Under the pieces are notes generated by a model. The model saw only the letters and a program-made list of their open reading frames with translations, made no database searches and was not told where the DNA came from. The position numbers were made by a program, and so were the translations under genes. A stretch of 35,029 bases of DNA from a virus, in IMG/VR virus record IMGVR_UViG_3300004369_000629, positions 1-35,029 of that record; one strand, 5' to 3'. Of the stretch, positions 1 to 7,842 are shown piece by piece (position 1 is the stretch's first letter; the number at the start of each line of letters is the position of its first letter).

Positions 1-22
1 AGGTGTCAAATACAAAAATCAT
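1..22 (-). CDS. Start of a truncated gene, N-terminal 7 residues only
   Basis: An ATG on the minus strand overlaps the stop codon of the cupin gene in an ATGA arrangement, and the frame stays open to the window edge, reading MIFVFDT. The same tight overlap is used by the other genes of this operon, which supports a real start. The VFD start resembles the first motif of HAD phosphatases, but seven residues cannot identify a family. The rest of the gene lies outside the window. Confidence 0.45.
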
Positions 23-378
23 TTTTGACTGTCGCCAGGACGTATTCTGTAGTTGTCTTCTACTGAATCAGGTGTGCTGACTTCTATTATGGTACCTGCA
101 ACATCACAGATAATTTGGTGTGGGAACAGAGGAACATTACGCCAAGTGTCGCCGGGCTTTAGTTTTATCTCTTTTTCTGAAGCGTCTTTGGTGTCAATAT
201 ACTTAACGGTATACTCACCGTCCCATACATACCATGTTTCATCTTTTTCACTATGGAAATGCATACTGAACCTTGCTCCTTGATTAAATTTCATTAGTTT
301 ACCACAGTACTTGTCGTTGGTAGCCCATATGAGTTCATGTCCCCAACCTTTTTCAATAAAGCCTTCTAGTCTAGCCAT
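19..378 (-). CDS. Small cupin-fold protein, probable sugar isomerase/epimerase-like
   Basis: The 119-residue protein has a single cupin barrel. A metal-site pattern is visible: HFHSEKDE near residues 40-47 gives His and Glu ligands, and a later His lies in LFPHQI near residue 87. The segment KLKPGDTWRNVP is typical of the second cupin motif. Small cupins in glycan clusters are often sugar-nucleotide epimerases or isomerases, and its place as the last complete gene of a glycan operon agrees with that. It starts one base after the stop of the next gene upstream. The substrate cannot be read from the sequence, and a non-enzymatic sugar-binding role is also possible. Confidence 0.7.
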   Translation of the reverse strand: MARLEGFIEKGWGHELIWATNDKYCGKLMKFNQGARFSMHFHSEKDETWYVWDGEYTVKYIDTKDASEKEIKLKPGDTWRNVPLFPHQIICDVAGTIIEVSTPDSVEDNYRIRPGDSQK

Positions 379-379
379 A

Positions 380-1135
380 TCAAAAGTATGTTATGTTGTT
401 ACGTGGAAAAAAGCATTCGTTGTTTTGTAATGGTTTGATTTTCATAGTCTCCAGCACTGCGGTCTTGCCTAAGCCCATTGCTAAACTATAGGCTACACTT
501 TGATTACCTACAAACAGATCAGCACCTTCAATTACAGCGGCCATCTCTAGCATATCTGTTACTTCGTAGTGCTGTATAGGTCCAACCACGTTAACAAAAT
601 CTTCGTGTTCATGTTCGTTGCCTAGAAAAATAGCGTTTTCTCCCATCTTGCCATCGTGATACATTTTTTGCCACATAGCATCACCACGTTGTAAATCTCT
701 ATAACGCATGGTGCGATTAACCACAACAGGTGCCACCTTGTTGGATGCGGCTGTTAGCCAAGTTTTGTCGTAATCCTCTACGTTAAATTCTATCTTGTGT
801 GTGATACACATGGCCTGCACGTAGTTGCCTTCGAACCCTCTAAACAGCACACCGCGGAACTTGTCTAAATCAACATCGTGAGTACCGTCCCATACTATCA
901 CATCATCAATGTACGGCTGTGCCAACAACAACGGTTTCAGCATGTCAAAATCTGCTTGTGTAAAGCGACCTCGGTGTGCTTCATCTACTTCTTCAGGTTT
1001 GTATGCGTAATCACTTACACAGTTTTCTATATTGTTGAGTGCAATAGCAATAGTGCCTCTGCCCATGCGTTCCACAGCAAACAAACTGTAGATCAAATCA
1101 CCAAATGTTCCCGAATGTTTATATACTTTGCTCAT
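380..1135 (-). CDS. GT9-like (heptosyltransferase-like) glycosyltransferase, short
   Basis: The protein has 251 residues. It opens with HSGTFGDLIYSL, like the GxxGD loop at the N-terminus of family 9 glycosyltransferases, and ends with ADLFVGNQSVAYSLAMGLGK, a variant of the donor-binding segment of that family. It is shorter than bacterial heptosyltransferases (about 320-350 residues). Its start overlaps the stop of the neighbouring GT9 gene by four bases, so the two are probably co-translated and may act as successive transferases. The donor sugar is not identifiable. The family is inferred from motifs; an inactive paralogue cannot be excluded because the GIDSG segment is changed to GNQSV. 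Confidence 0.6.
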   Translation of the reverse strand: MSKVYKHSGTFGDLIYSLFAVERMGRGTIAIALNNIENCVSDYAYKPEEVDEAHRGRFTQADFDMLKPLLLAQPYIDDVIVWDGTHDVDLDKFRGVLFRGFEGNYVQAMCITHKIEFNVEDYDKTWLTAASNKVAPVVVNRTMRYRDLQRGDAMWQKMYHDGKMGENAIFLGNEHEHEDFVNVVGPIQHYEVTDMLEMAAVIEGADLFVGNQSVAYSLAMGLGKTAVLETMKIKPLQNNECFFPRNNITYF

Positions 1136-2031
1136 AGATATTCCAATACTGCTTTTGATATTTTGTCTGCATCAAACAGACGGCTACAACGGAAGTCTTC
1201 TGGTCCGTGTATGCAATTGATTTGTCTTACTGGTTTGGGTTGTAGTTCATTACAACCAACACAATCAATTTCACTTTTGATTGCGGTTACTTCTTTATCC
1301 CTGGGTGCTACACGTTCCGGCAGCAAGTGTGTGTGCAGACTGACCATACTGGTTTTACTTGCAGACGCTATGTGATATGGCCCACTGTCTATGCCCACAA
1401 AACAATCAGCACCATCCATCAGCAGTTTGGTTTGCTGTAGATTCAGTTTGCCCCTTGCATCCACAAACAACGGATGATCTACCATGCCGTCCTGCTTACT
1501 ACCAACGCACACAATCTTAAAGTCTGTGCGTTCAGTAAACAACTTTTCAAACACCGCATACCATGTATCCCATGCCATGTTCTTCATTGCCCAGTACCAC
1601 TGTCTGATGTGTATACAGATGTACTTGTCTAATTCATTAACCAACTGAAAATGTTCTACTGCATTGTCATCTTGCTGTGGTTTGTAAAACAGTTCAGGCG
1701 ACATGTCCTCTATTGTACTGATGTCTGTGCCGAACGCACGATAGAAATAACAGTCCACATAGTGCATGTCTTTTGCACGTTCATAAGCATCATCCAAATC
1801 AACATACATGTCATAGGTGCTAGGGTCCGGCATTGCATTGGTATGATACAAATGATTGATATGTGGATTGTTGTTGAACACATCCAAGAACTCTGTGGCC
1901 ATGTCGATAGTTGAACGTGGAAAACGTTTGCGTAATTCACGTACAACACCAGTGGCCATAATCGCATCACCTAGTGCGGCTCTGCGTCTTACCAGTATGC
2001 GTGTTTCGGGGTACTCAGGTGGCTTTTTCAT
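1132..2031 (-). CDS. GT9 family glycosyltransferase (LPS heptosyltransferase-like)
   Basis: The 299-residue protein has both halves of a GT-B enzyme. The N-terminal half has RRAALGDAIMATGVVRELR near residues 12-30, the acceptor-side GxxGD loop. The C-terminal half has CVGSKQDG, then GKLNLQQTKLLMDGADCFVGIDSGPYHIA near residues 194-222, the conserved GIDSG-HIA donor-binding segment. Four Cys sit near the C-terminus (CVGC, NCIHG, RCSR), as in some other family members. Enzymes of this family add sugars, classically heptose, to the lipopolysaccharide core in the cytoplasm. The start overlaps the upstream gene by 17 bases. Confidence 0.8.
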   Translation of the reverse strand: MKKPPEYPETRILVRRRAALGDAIMATGVVRELRKRFPRSTIDMATEFLDVFNNNPHINHLYHTNAMPDPSTYDMYVDLDDAYERAKDMHYVDCYFYRAFGTDISTIEDMSPELFYKPQQDDNAVEHFQLVNELDKYICIHIRQWYWAMKNMAWDTWYAVFEKLFTERTDFKIVCVGSKQDGMVDHPLFVDARGKLNLQQTKLLMDGADCFVGIDSGPYHIASASKTSMVSLHTHLLPERVAPRDKEVTAIKSEIDCVGCNELQPKPVRQINCIHGPEDFRCSRLFDADKISKAVLEYL

Positions 2032-3115
2032 TGTCTAAATGATATTTTATTGTGTAGTAGAGGTCGTTAGAGAAACCTTCATCTCTGAAAATTTCAAAAT
2101 TTTGTTCTATCAGTGGTTTGCAATCGTTGTATATTTCAGCAATCTTTTCTATAGGCTGATTGATAAAGTCTAGTAGGCTTTTACGAGCCGCGATCAATCT
2201 TTCCCAGTTGTCTTGGATATTGTCGTAGCTGGTATCAATAATATGATCAAATGTATTGTATCCTCGATGCGTTCGTAACCAGTCAAGAGCACCTTGAGCT
2301 CCTACATAAAAGAATATCTGTTTATATGCAATGCTATTGAAGATTTTCTCGCTAAAGAATATTCCCGGGGACTCATAGAATGTTTCGATACTCAACCCAA
2401 CCAACGCCCTTAAATGAAATTTACAGTCAGTGTGTTCAACTTCAATAGTATCATCTAGCGAAGGCAACGGTACAACATTATGCATAGAAGCACATTCACT
2501 AATCACATGTTGTCTGACAGATTCATCTGATGTTCTAACAGCGTATGTGTTGATGTCATTAGGTATGTCAGACACTATGCACTTATAGTTTACAAGACTA
2601 TCTTTGATAACATCGTTGTTATGCAGTCCTGCTAACATGTACCGTCGCCAGTAGATATCTTTGGTACTGGCCCAGTATAGTTTCTTATCCTTGGGGTGAT
2701 TTATATCCTGTGTTGCGTCTCTGCCAGACACTTTAACTTGTTTGTCATATATTAAATTTGCAAACTGCGAAAACTGATTGACCCTGTACAGACCAAACCT
2801 TAACTCTGAAATATCGCGAGATATATTGTTCAATCTTCCATTGATCACTATAATCTTGTTAGGTATACAATCAGCCAATGAATTCAACGGAGCTATCCAT
2901 CCGTTGTTTTCGTCCAAATTCCCGTGCATGGCATTGAGTATTATCAGTGGAGCGGCCGGACTTGCAGGCACATTAGCAATACTAGCAGATAGTCTCGAAA
3001 TAAAATCAGCAGGATCATTGATATCAAGCATGTCAAATTGAAACATCAAATAATCATCAACAGGTAGTTCAATATCTACTACCAACCCATTGTACACAAA
3101 ATTAAAATTAGCCAT
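2015..3115 (-). CDS. Probable glycosyltransferase, GT-B fold
   Basis: The 366-residue protein has no clear N-terminal family signature. Near residues 255-290 it has FFSEKIFNSIAYKQIFFYVG followed by LDWLRTHRGYNTFDHIIDTSYD. This matches the donor-binding C-terminal pattern (F-SEK-x-I-x8-G, then GF-TF and SYD) seen in fucosyltransferase- and exostosin-like enzymes and in many phage glycosyltransferases. Its position between GT9 genes and a C-methyltransferase fits. The sugar and acceptor are unknown. The call rests on this one motif block and on context. Confidence 0.5.
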   Translation of the reverse strand: MANFNFVYNGLVVDIELPVDDYLMFQFDMLDINDPADFISRLSASIANVPASPAAPLIILNAMHGNLDENNGWIAPLNSLADCIPNKIIVINGRLNNISRDISELRFGLYRVNQFSQFANLIYDKQVKVSGRDATQDINHPKDKKLYWASTKDIYWRRYMLAGLHNNDVIKDSLVNYKCIVSDIPNDINTYAVRTSDESVRQHVISECASMHNVVPLPSLDDTIEVEHTDCKFHLRALVGLSIETFYESPGIFFSEKIFNSIAYKQIFFYVGAQGALDWLRTHRGYNTFDHIIDTSYDNIQDNWERLIAARKSLLDFINQPIEKIAEIYNDCKPLIEQNFEIFRDEGFSNDLYYTIKYHLDNEKAT

Positions 3116-3455
3116 TTTTTATTTCCCTCACTGGATCATCCAGCAACTTGGCCATATGATTTTTCATTTGTATTCTTAGATTATTAAAGTCTCTTATTTC
3201 CAACGCCCTGCGGCCTATTTCTTCTAGGTCAACATTGTCCAACTTGCATTTTTTAAAATCATCTTCCAAGTCCCAAATGGAATTGTGAAGATCCACCAGT
3301 GCTGTTAACCAAACGGATATTTTCTCAAAGTCAAATTCTTTGAATTGTGCTTGATAAAAATCCAGTTCTTCTTGATTTGCACCGTTGGTTCGCTGGTGTT
3401 TGACCTGTGCTATTGTGTATCTGTCTACCAGCTCAATCAGTGGAAACTTATACAA
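3108..3455 (-). CDS. Small all-helical protein, DUF6165-like
   Basis: The 115-residue protein is predicted to be almost entirely helical. It has LVDRYTIAQVKHQR near the start, a central LVDLHNSIWDLEDDFKK, and RDFNNLRIQMKNHM near the end. This order (LxDxxTIxxxK, then a VN/LHxxLWxxED segment, then NDxR) resembles the DUF6165 family of small proteins found next to glycosyltransferase genes. The function is unknown. It overlaps both neighbours by eight bases, so it belongs to the glycan operon and may be an accessory subunit. Confidence 0.5.
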   Translation of the reverse strand: MYKFPLIELVDRYTIAQVKHQRTNGANQEELDFYQAQFKEFDFEKISVWLTALVDLHNSIWDLEDDFKKCKLDNVDLEEIGRRALEIRDFNNLRIQMKNHMAKLLDDPVREIKNG

Positions 3456-4659
3456 CTCTTACCTCGGGGAAATATCTAATAAACTTATCGTTTGGGTTGT
3501 TTCTCTTTGTTAGTATTCTTGCTTTGATCTCGTCAAAGAAGTTCCATGCAAGCGGTACAAACACAACTTTGTGATTATCTGAGATGTTTTCTAATAGACT
3601 GTCCATGCTTACTACGCCAATGTCTTTGCCTGGACTGTATGTGTTTTGTTTAAGTTTATTGTCGTCAATAATTGCATCCAATGTTGTTTCAACATAGTTT
3701 AAAAAAGTATTACCTTTTGCGGCCGCACCATACCCAATAGCAGTGTAGCCTTGATCTTGTAAATCAGTAATTGCTTTATCATATTGTTGAGCAATTTGTT
3801 TAGCACGAGTGGCCCACACTGAGTATATGTCGGGTGTGTACAGTTCTTTTTCAAGTTGTTTAAGATTGTGTATGTGCTGGGGTCTGGACTGGGTAGCACT
3901 AATCACAAACACATAACTGGTCCCATGACATGGTGTTTTTACAACATCACACAAAAACAAACCTGCACGTTCACATAACTTTTGCATCGAGTTGATGTTG
4001 TAAAAGTTAACATGTTCGTGGTAGATTGTGTCAAACTCACCATTTTGCACCATTTCACTCTGACTTGTCTGTATAAACACATAACCCTTGTCTTTAATCA
4101 ATGGCTTGAGCAACTTTAAGTATTCGTCAGGGTTAGGGTTATGCGCAAATGCATTTTGTGCTACAACAATATCAAATTTATTATTGCCGATTTGGTCAAC
4201 TGCATGCTGATCCCAAAAACCACAAATCATTTCGTCTACTACACTGCTGTTGGTTGCATATAAGTTTTCTGCTGGGTCCACACCAAATGTTCTGTAGCCT
4301 GTTGCGCTGTACATGCTTAATTGTGTACCGTCATTGCATCCAATGTCCAGTACATTGCCACGGGCTTTGCCCACATACTCCTGAGTCCAATCACAAAACC
4401 AACGCATGTATTCTACATAGGTTTGACTAGTGCCGCTTACGTATGCGTAGTCTTTGTATATGATTTCTGGATCAACTACATCTGTTAATTGTAGATGATG
4501 ACATTCAGTACATCTGTTAACTGCTAGTGGGTACAGTTCGTTTTGTCCTGGTTGCTTTAAAAAGTTGTTTGCCAGTGGTTGCAGACCTAAGTCCAGTGTT
4601 AACTCTAAGTTGTCACTACCACATGCAAGACACTTTGTGAGTGGTGTACAGTTTTGCAT
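3448..4659 (-). CDS. SAM-dependent C-methyltransferase of sugar biosynthesis type
   Basis: The 403-residue protein has the three-part build of NovU/TylC3-type deoxysugar C-methyltransferases. An N-terminal zinc site is visible (C10xxC13 and C50xxC53). A Rossmann methyltransferase domain follows, with VLDIGCNDG near residues 103-111. The C-terminal domain carries AIGYGAAAKGNTFLNY and IDDNKLKQNTYSPG. The segment NLELTLDLGLQPLANNF is typical of the family. Such enzymes methylate a carbon of a keto-sugar nucleotide, which fits the 4,6-dehydratase two genes upstream that would make a 4-keto sugar. Length matches the family. Confidence 0.85.
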   Translation of the reverse strand: MQNCTPLTKCLACGSDNLELTLDLGLQPLANNFLKQPGQNELYPLAVNRCTECHHLQLTDVVDPEIIYKDYAYVSGTSQTYVEYMRWFCDWTQEYVGKARGNVLDIGCNDGTQLSMYSATGYRTFGVDPAENLYATNSSVVDEMICGFWDQHAVDQIGNNKFDIVVAQNAFAHNPNPDEYLKLLKPLIKDKGYVFIQTSQSEMVQNGEFDTIYHEHVNFYNINSMQKLCERAGLFLCDVVKTPCHGTSYVFVISATQSRPQHIHNLKQLEKELYTPDIYSVWATRAKQIAQQYDKAITDLQDQGYTAIGYGAAAKGNTFLNYVETTLDAIIDDNKLKQNTYSPGKDIGVVSMDSLLENISDNHKVVFVPLAWNFFDEIKARILTKRNNPNDKFIRYFPEVRVV

Positions 4660-4660
4660 T

Positions 4661-5380
4661 TTAGTTTTGTATAGGTTGACCGTTTGGTGCTATACTTCCT
4701 TCTACACCAAGTACGGGAATTTCGGTAACCAGGTCAGCTGGCAAGAACTTGTACAACACATGTTCTATGTCTGCGTATCCACCTTGCTTTACTCTATCTG
4801 CCAAGTAGTACAAACTGTCCTCGTATACCTTGATGATACGCTCTGTAATGTCAGCAGGCCACGACCAAAGTCTAGCCATGTACTGCAAGTCAATTCCAGT
4901 TACTCCTGGCGGAAACTGACTTTTGTACTTTTCACCAATGATGATTCTATCTGCATGTTGTTCGTACAGTGGCATTGTTGGAGCGAACTGACTGTTTAGA
5001 ACATAGCGACCTGACATTTTGTGAATCCTATCACAACCGTCAAAGTCGCCATCCTCCAAACATAGGCGAAGTGTCTTACCAAAACACAATATCTCAGTAC
5101 TGTTTTTTACAATATCCCAGTTATCAGTACTGTTGTATATCGCTTGTACTTCAGCGTCCTCACTGTAATCAATCAGCAAGTCTGAACGTTCTTCTAACAG
5201 GTCACTCTGGGAATCCGTTAGTGGTGTTCCGGTACACTCCATTACTATGATCTTTGCATCTGGAATATAACTTTTGATACTGGTTATTGTGGTTAATGTT
5301 TGTTGTAGTCTGGCCGCTGGGCTGTATACACCAAACTTTGAATTTACTGCACTTGTCATTACAAAACAATGTTTAATCAT
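4661..5380 (-). CDS. Unknown protein, possible GT-A-like glycosyltransferase
   Basis: I do not recognise the family. The 239-residue protein has no signal peptide or membrane segment. Its N-terminal half has QTLTTITSIKSYIPDAKIIVME, the strand-helix-strand layout of nucleotide-sugar binding folds, and a central RIHKMSGRYVLN that resembles a substrate loop in phage-encoded transferases. It lies one base from the C-methyltransferase and overlaps the dehydratase gene by four bases, so a role in the same sugar pathway is likely. A structural comparison would be needed to go beyond that. Confidence 0.4.
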   Translation of the reverse strand: MIKHCFVMTSAVNSKFGVYSPAARLQQTLTTITSIKSYIPDAKIIVMECTGTPLTDSQSDLLEERSDLLIDYSEDAEVQAIYNSTDNWDIVKNSTEILCFGKTLRLCLEDGDFDGCDRIHKMSGRYVLNSQFAPTMPLYEQHADRIIIGEKYKSQFPPGVTGIDLQYMARLWSWPADITERIIKVYEDSLYYLADRVKQGGYADIEHVLYKFLPADLVTEIPVLGVEGSIAPNGQPIQN

Positions 5381-6411
5381 TTACGCAACCATCTGTTGTT
5401 TTCCAAGGTCCAATGGACCACTTGTTTTATACGTTCGCTTAGTTTAATCTTTGGTTCCCACCCTAGGCTTGCTAACAAACTACCATCCAGTGCATAACGC
5501 ATATCGTGTCCTGGACGACTGGTATGGAAGTCGGTCATTTCATAGTTGAGTGGTTTACCTACTGCTTCAGCAATCCATTGTGCCAACTGCAGATTGTCAA
5601 CTTCTTCTGTACCTACCAAGTTAAACTTTGGACAATGTGCATGTCCATAGTCGCCTGTGTGTACATAGTCTTTCAAATTAAGAATGTGCATTAGCCCATC
5701 AGCAACGTCTTGGGCATGAATATACATTCTTGATCCAGCAACTGTACGTGTTGGGTCTGCGTGAATAATAACCTTGTTGCCATCACGCACGTTCTGTATG
5801 GTCATTGGGATAAACTTTTCAGGATGCTGTCTCTCACCAAACACGTTCATGGTGTGTGTAACAGTGATTGGCATCTTGTAAGTATTCTCATATGCTACAC
5901 AAAACTCTTCAGCGGCCGCTTTTGATGCACTATATGGATTGGTACTGTTATACCTGTCATACTCTTTATATGCCACACCAGGTGGTGCTATACCATATAT
6001 TTCATCTGTGCTGAAGTAAACAAACTGCTCAAGATTGGGCAAGTGTTTCCTTGCGTAGTCCAACATGTTCACAGTGCCCACAACGTTGTCTTGCACAAAC
6101 TCCATTGGGTATGTGATACTGCGATCTACATGACTGCCCGCGGCAAGATGTAGCACAATATCTATGTGTCCAATGTCCTGTACAATTTGGCTGTTGACTT
6201 CTGCTTTGAGATCATGAAAGATAACTCTCATGCGATGTGCTACTTCTTTAGGATCATGCTCCTGTAGTACATCCCACAAACGGTTTAGGTTGCCTGAAAT
6301 ATCTAGTCTGTCAAGACTCACAATATTCCAGTCTGTTTCGCGAAGGATCTTATCTATTACGTGATGCGCAATAAAACCCGCACCGCCAGTAATCAATACT
6401 GTCTTTGACAT
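5377..6411 (-). CDS. rfbB: dTDP-glucose 4,6-dehydratase-like extended SDR
   Basis: The 344-residue protein is an extended short-chain dehydrogenase. It has the NAD-binding TGGAGFIA near residues 8-15, the LHLAAGSHVDRS segment near 88-99, FSTDEIYG at 133-140 (Thr135, Asp136 and Glu137, the catalytic trio of 4,6-dehydratases), and Y160xxxK164. The length fits RfbB/RmlB (about 340-360). The reaction would turn an NDP-hexose into the NDP-4-keto-6-deoxy sugar, feeding the C-methyltransferase downstream. It is the first gene of the operon. A TGGAG ribosome site lies shortly before the ATG, and a late promoter lies 27 bases upstream. The exact nucleotide (dTDP, CDP or GDP) is not certain. Confidence 0.85.
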   Translation of the reverse strand: MSKTVLITGGAGFIAHHVIDKILRETDWNIVSLDRLDISGNLNRLWDVLQEHDPKEVAHRMRVIFHDLKAEVNSQIVQDIGHIDIVLHLAAGSHVDRSITYPMEFVQDNVVGTVNMLDYARKHLPNLEQFVYFSTDEIYGIAPPGVAYKEYDRYNSTNPYSASKAAAEEFCVAYENTYKMPITVTHTMNVFGERQHPEKFIPMTIQNVRDGNKVIIHADPTRTVAGSRMYIHAQDVADGLMHILNLKDYVHTGDYGHAHCPKFNLVGTEEVDNLQLAQWIAEAVGKPLNYEMTDFHTSRPGHDMRYALDGSLLASLGWEPKIKLSERIKQVVHWTLENNRWLRK

Positions 6412-6438
6412 ATAACTCCAGTGTTCTTTGAATAAATC

Positions 6439-6446
6439 TATTTATC
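6439..6446 (-). promoter_or_regulatory. Late promoter (GATAAATA) for the minus-strand glycan operon
   Basis: The minus strand reads GATAAATA, a match to the NATAAATA late promoter of marine T4-like phages. It is 27 bases before the rfbB-like ATG, leaving room for a normal leader with a TGGAG ribosome site. It should drive rfbB through the cupin gene late in infection. Confidence 0.65.
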
Positions 6447-6454
6447 GGTGTATG

Positions 6455-6613
6455 TTAGTTGCTTGCTGAAACCTTAGGATTCACAAATTTCTTTACACAA
6501 GTCATAACTTTACGAGGTGTGTCAAAAACATATTCGTGTGTTTCACCATCTTCAGTAGTAACTGAAACAATATAACCATTTGCTACTTTGCGTACATCGA
6601 TGTTTTCAAACAT
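6455..6613 (-). CDS. Small early protein of unknown function (52 aa)
   Basis: A 52-codon frame fills what would otherwise be a 311-base gap. The product starts MFENIDVRKVANGYIVSV and ends in KVSASN. It looks like a compact beta-rich fold: NGYIVSVTTEDGETHEYVF suggests a three-strand sheet, followed by a short basic helix (PRKVMTCVKKFV). An AGAGG ribosome site lies eight bases before the ATG, and a consensus sigma70 promoter lies just upstream, so it is expected to be expressed early. Similar small proteins are common in T4-like marine phages, often as host take-over factors, but no function can be assigned here. Confidence 0.7.
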   Translation of the reverse strand: MFENIDVRKVANGYIVSVTTEDGETHEYVFDTPRKVMTCVKKFVNPKVSASN

Positions 6614-6644
6614 AATAATGCCTCTTTTAGTTGATTAGAAGCTA

Positions 6645-6673
6645 ATTATAGACTCTATAGGAGTGTTTGTCAA
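6645..6673 (-). promoter_or_regulatory. Consensus sigma70 (early) promoter
   Basis: The minus strand has TTGACA (6668-6673), a 17-base spacer, and TATAAT (6645-6650). This is a perfect consensus promoter, placed to express the 52-aa gene with a leader of about 25 bases that carries the AGAGG site. Two more TTGACA boxes lie 20-50 bases upstream without a well-placed -10. Confidence 0.85.
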
Positions 6674-6675
6674 CC

Positions 6676-6694
6676 CATAGAAGGATATTCTATG
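6676..6694. repeat. Inverted repeat upstream of an early promoter
   Basis: CATAGAA and TTCTATG form a perfect 7-base inverted repeat around a 5-base loop, two bases upstream of the -35 box. No T-run follows, so it is not a typical terminator. It could be an operator, or a stabilising hairpin at the 3' end of the mRNA of the gene ending at 6723. Confidence 0.45.
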
Positions 6695-6722
6695 TCAATA
6701 TTACCTGTGTTTTTGTCAACCT

Positions 6723-7829
6723 TTATCTTACTGTGAAATTACCGTCTTTATAACTAACCTTTATTCCCTGTACGTCGTACAGCAGTTCTTCCTCGTTGTA
6801 CTCGAGATAGGCGCCGGTGAACTTGCGTCGTATGGCCCAGGAATAAACAGTTGCTAAATCAGTAATCACAGGCACTTCTTCTGACGCATCATAATCCTTA
6901 TATTCAGATGCTAGACCTCTGATCTCATCTGCTGACATTTCAGCAACTTCACGTATACTACTTACCCGATCGTTCGCGATTGAGTTAGAAGAAAGCAGGG
7001 TATCAACTATTTTTCCTATATCTTTCCAAGCAGATTCCAATTTGTCGTCGTCAGGGAAAAATTCTACGTCTTGTAATAAATTTTCAAAATTAGGAACTGT
7101 TTTGAACAACCAGGCTTTGAAGTCCTCTCCAAAACGATCCACTATTTTGTGAGGGCTCACTCGCTCATCCTTTTGGTTCATAAACTGTCTAGATGCTGTA
7201 TGTATCTGATATTTCTCTCCGTTGTATTGTGGTTTGGTAGGTATCAGTATGTACATAGGGCCGTCTTTATTATAATAGTCAAACAGGTTTTGTCCTTTAG
7301 TAGCCGCTGTACACCAACGTGTTCCTTGCCCGTAGTAACAAGCCGCTTCTTTGTCCTCGGGTGATATAATACGTACATTAGCATCTTTGTAGACTTCTTT
7401 AGCCTCGCCCTTAGGCATGCTTTCTTTTTCTTCAAGATCAGGATACTCATCAATAACACTGGCAAAATCACCAAAGCTCGCATAACGATTGATATCATTA
7501 CGTGGCGACGGTATCATCTTCTTTGCTTTAAGTTTATGGAACTTAGTCAAGTATTCTACAGCAGTACTTGTTAAATCTTCTAACTGTTCGCCAGCAATAT
7601 AAAACTTAATTAAGTTTTGTACATATTGTTTATTTTTAGTAGGGTCTGCTTGTTCAAGTGGCTTAATAATAAAGTCAGCAACAAACTTAGCAATTTGTTC
7701 TGGTTCTTTTATATCTTTAAAATTAGATGATAATGTACGGTCTTGTTCAACCCGAGCGGCAATTTTTTTACCCCAGTTTTGAACTGTTTTGTCTCGGCTG
7801 TATTCTCTAAGTAGGTCGTAATATCGCAT
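6723..7829 (-). CDS. Phage protein with a GTRWCTA-type domain, possibly packaged in the virion
   Basis: The 368-residue protein begins MRYYDLLRE. A central block, YYGQGTRWCTAATKGQNLFDYYN followed by GPMYILIP (roughly residues 166-198), is a pattern I recognise from uncharacterised proteins of many tailed phages; its function is unknown. The N-terminus resembles T4 capsid-targeting peptides, which are cut after an (I/L)xE site; here LRE is at residues 7-9. A late promoter lies five bases before the ATG, and no ribosome site is visible. The gene follows the UDP-sugar dehydrogenase gene but seems to be transcribed separately and late. A structural or internal virion role is an inference. Confidence 0.6.
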   Translation of the reverse strand: MRYYDLLREYSRDKTVQNWGKKIAARVEQDRTLSSNFKDIKEPEQIAKFVADFIIKPLEQADPTKNKQYVQNLIKFYIAGEQLEDLTSTAVEYLTKFHKLKAKKMIPSPRNDINRYASFGDFASVIDEYPDLEEKESMPKGEAKEVYKDANVRIISPEDKEAACYYGQGTRWCTAATKGQNLFDYYNKDGPMYILIPTKPQYNGEKYQIHTASRQFMNQKDERVSPHKIVDRFGEDFKAWLFKTVPNFENLLQDVEFFPDDDKLESAWKDIGKIVDTLLSSNSIANDRVSSIREVAEMSADEIRGLASEYKDYDASEEVPVITDLATVYSWAIRRKFTGAYLEYNEEELLYDVQGIKVSYKDGNFTVR

Positions 7830-7834
7830 TAAGA

Positions 7835-7842
7835 TATTTATC
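7835..7842 (-). promoter_or_regulatory. Late promoter (GATAAATA) abutting a start codon
   Basis: The minus strand reads GATAAATA with exactly five bases (TCTTA) before the ATG at 7829. In T4 the TATAAATA element covers about -13 to -6, so transcription would begin on the A of the ATG. It lies between the stop of the upstream dehydrogenase gene and this start. Confidence 0.65.

Noticed and set aside
6676-6694. Rho-independent terminator
   Set aside because: The 7-base stem is perfect, but no T-run follows on either strand; kept only as an inverted repeat.
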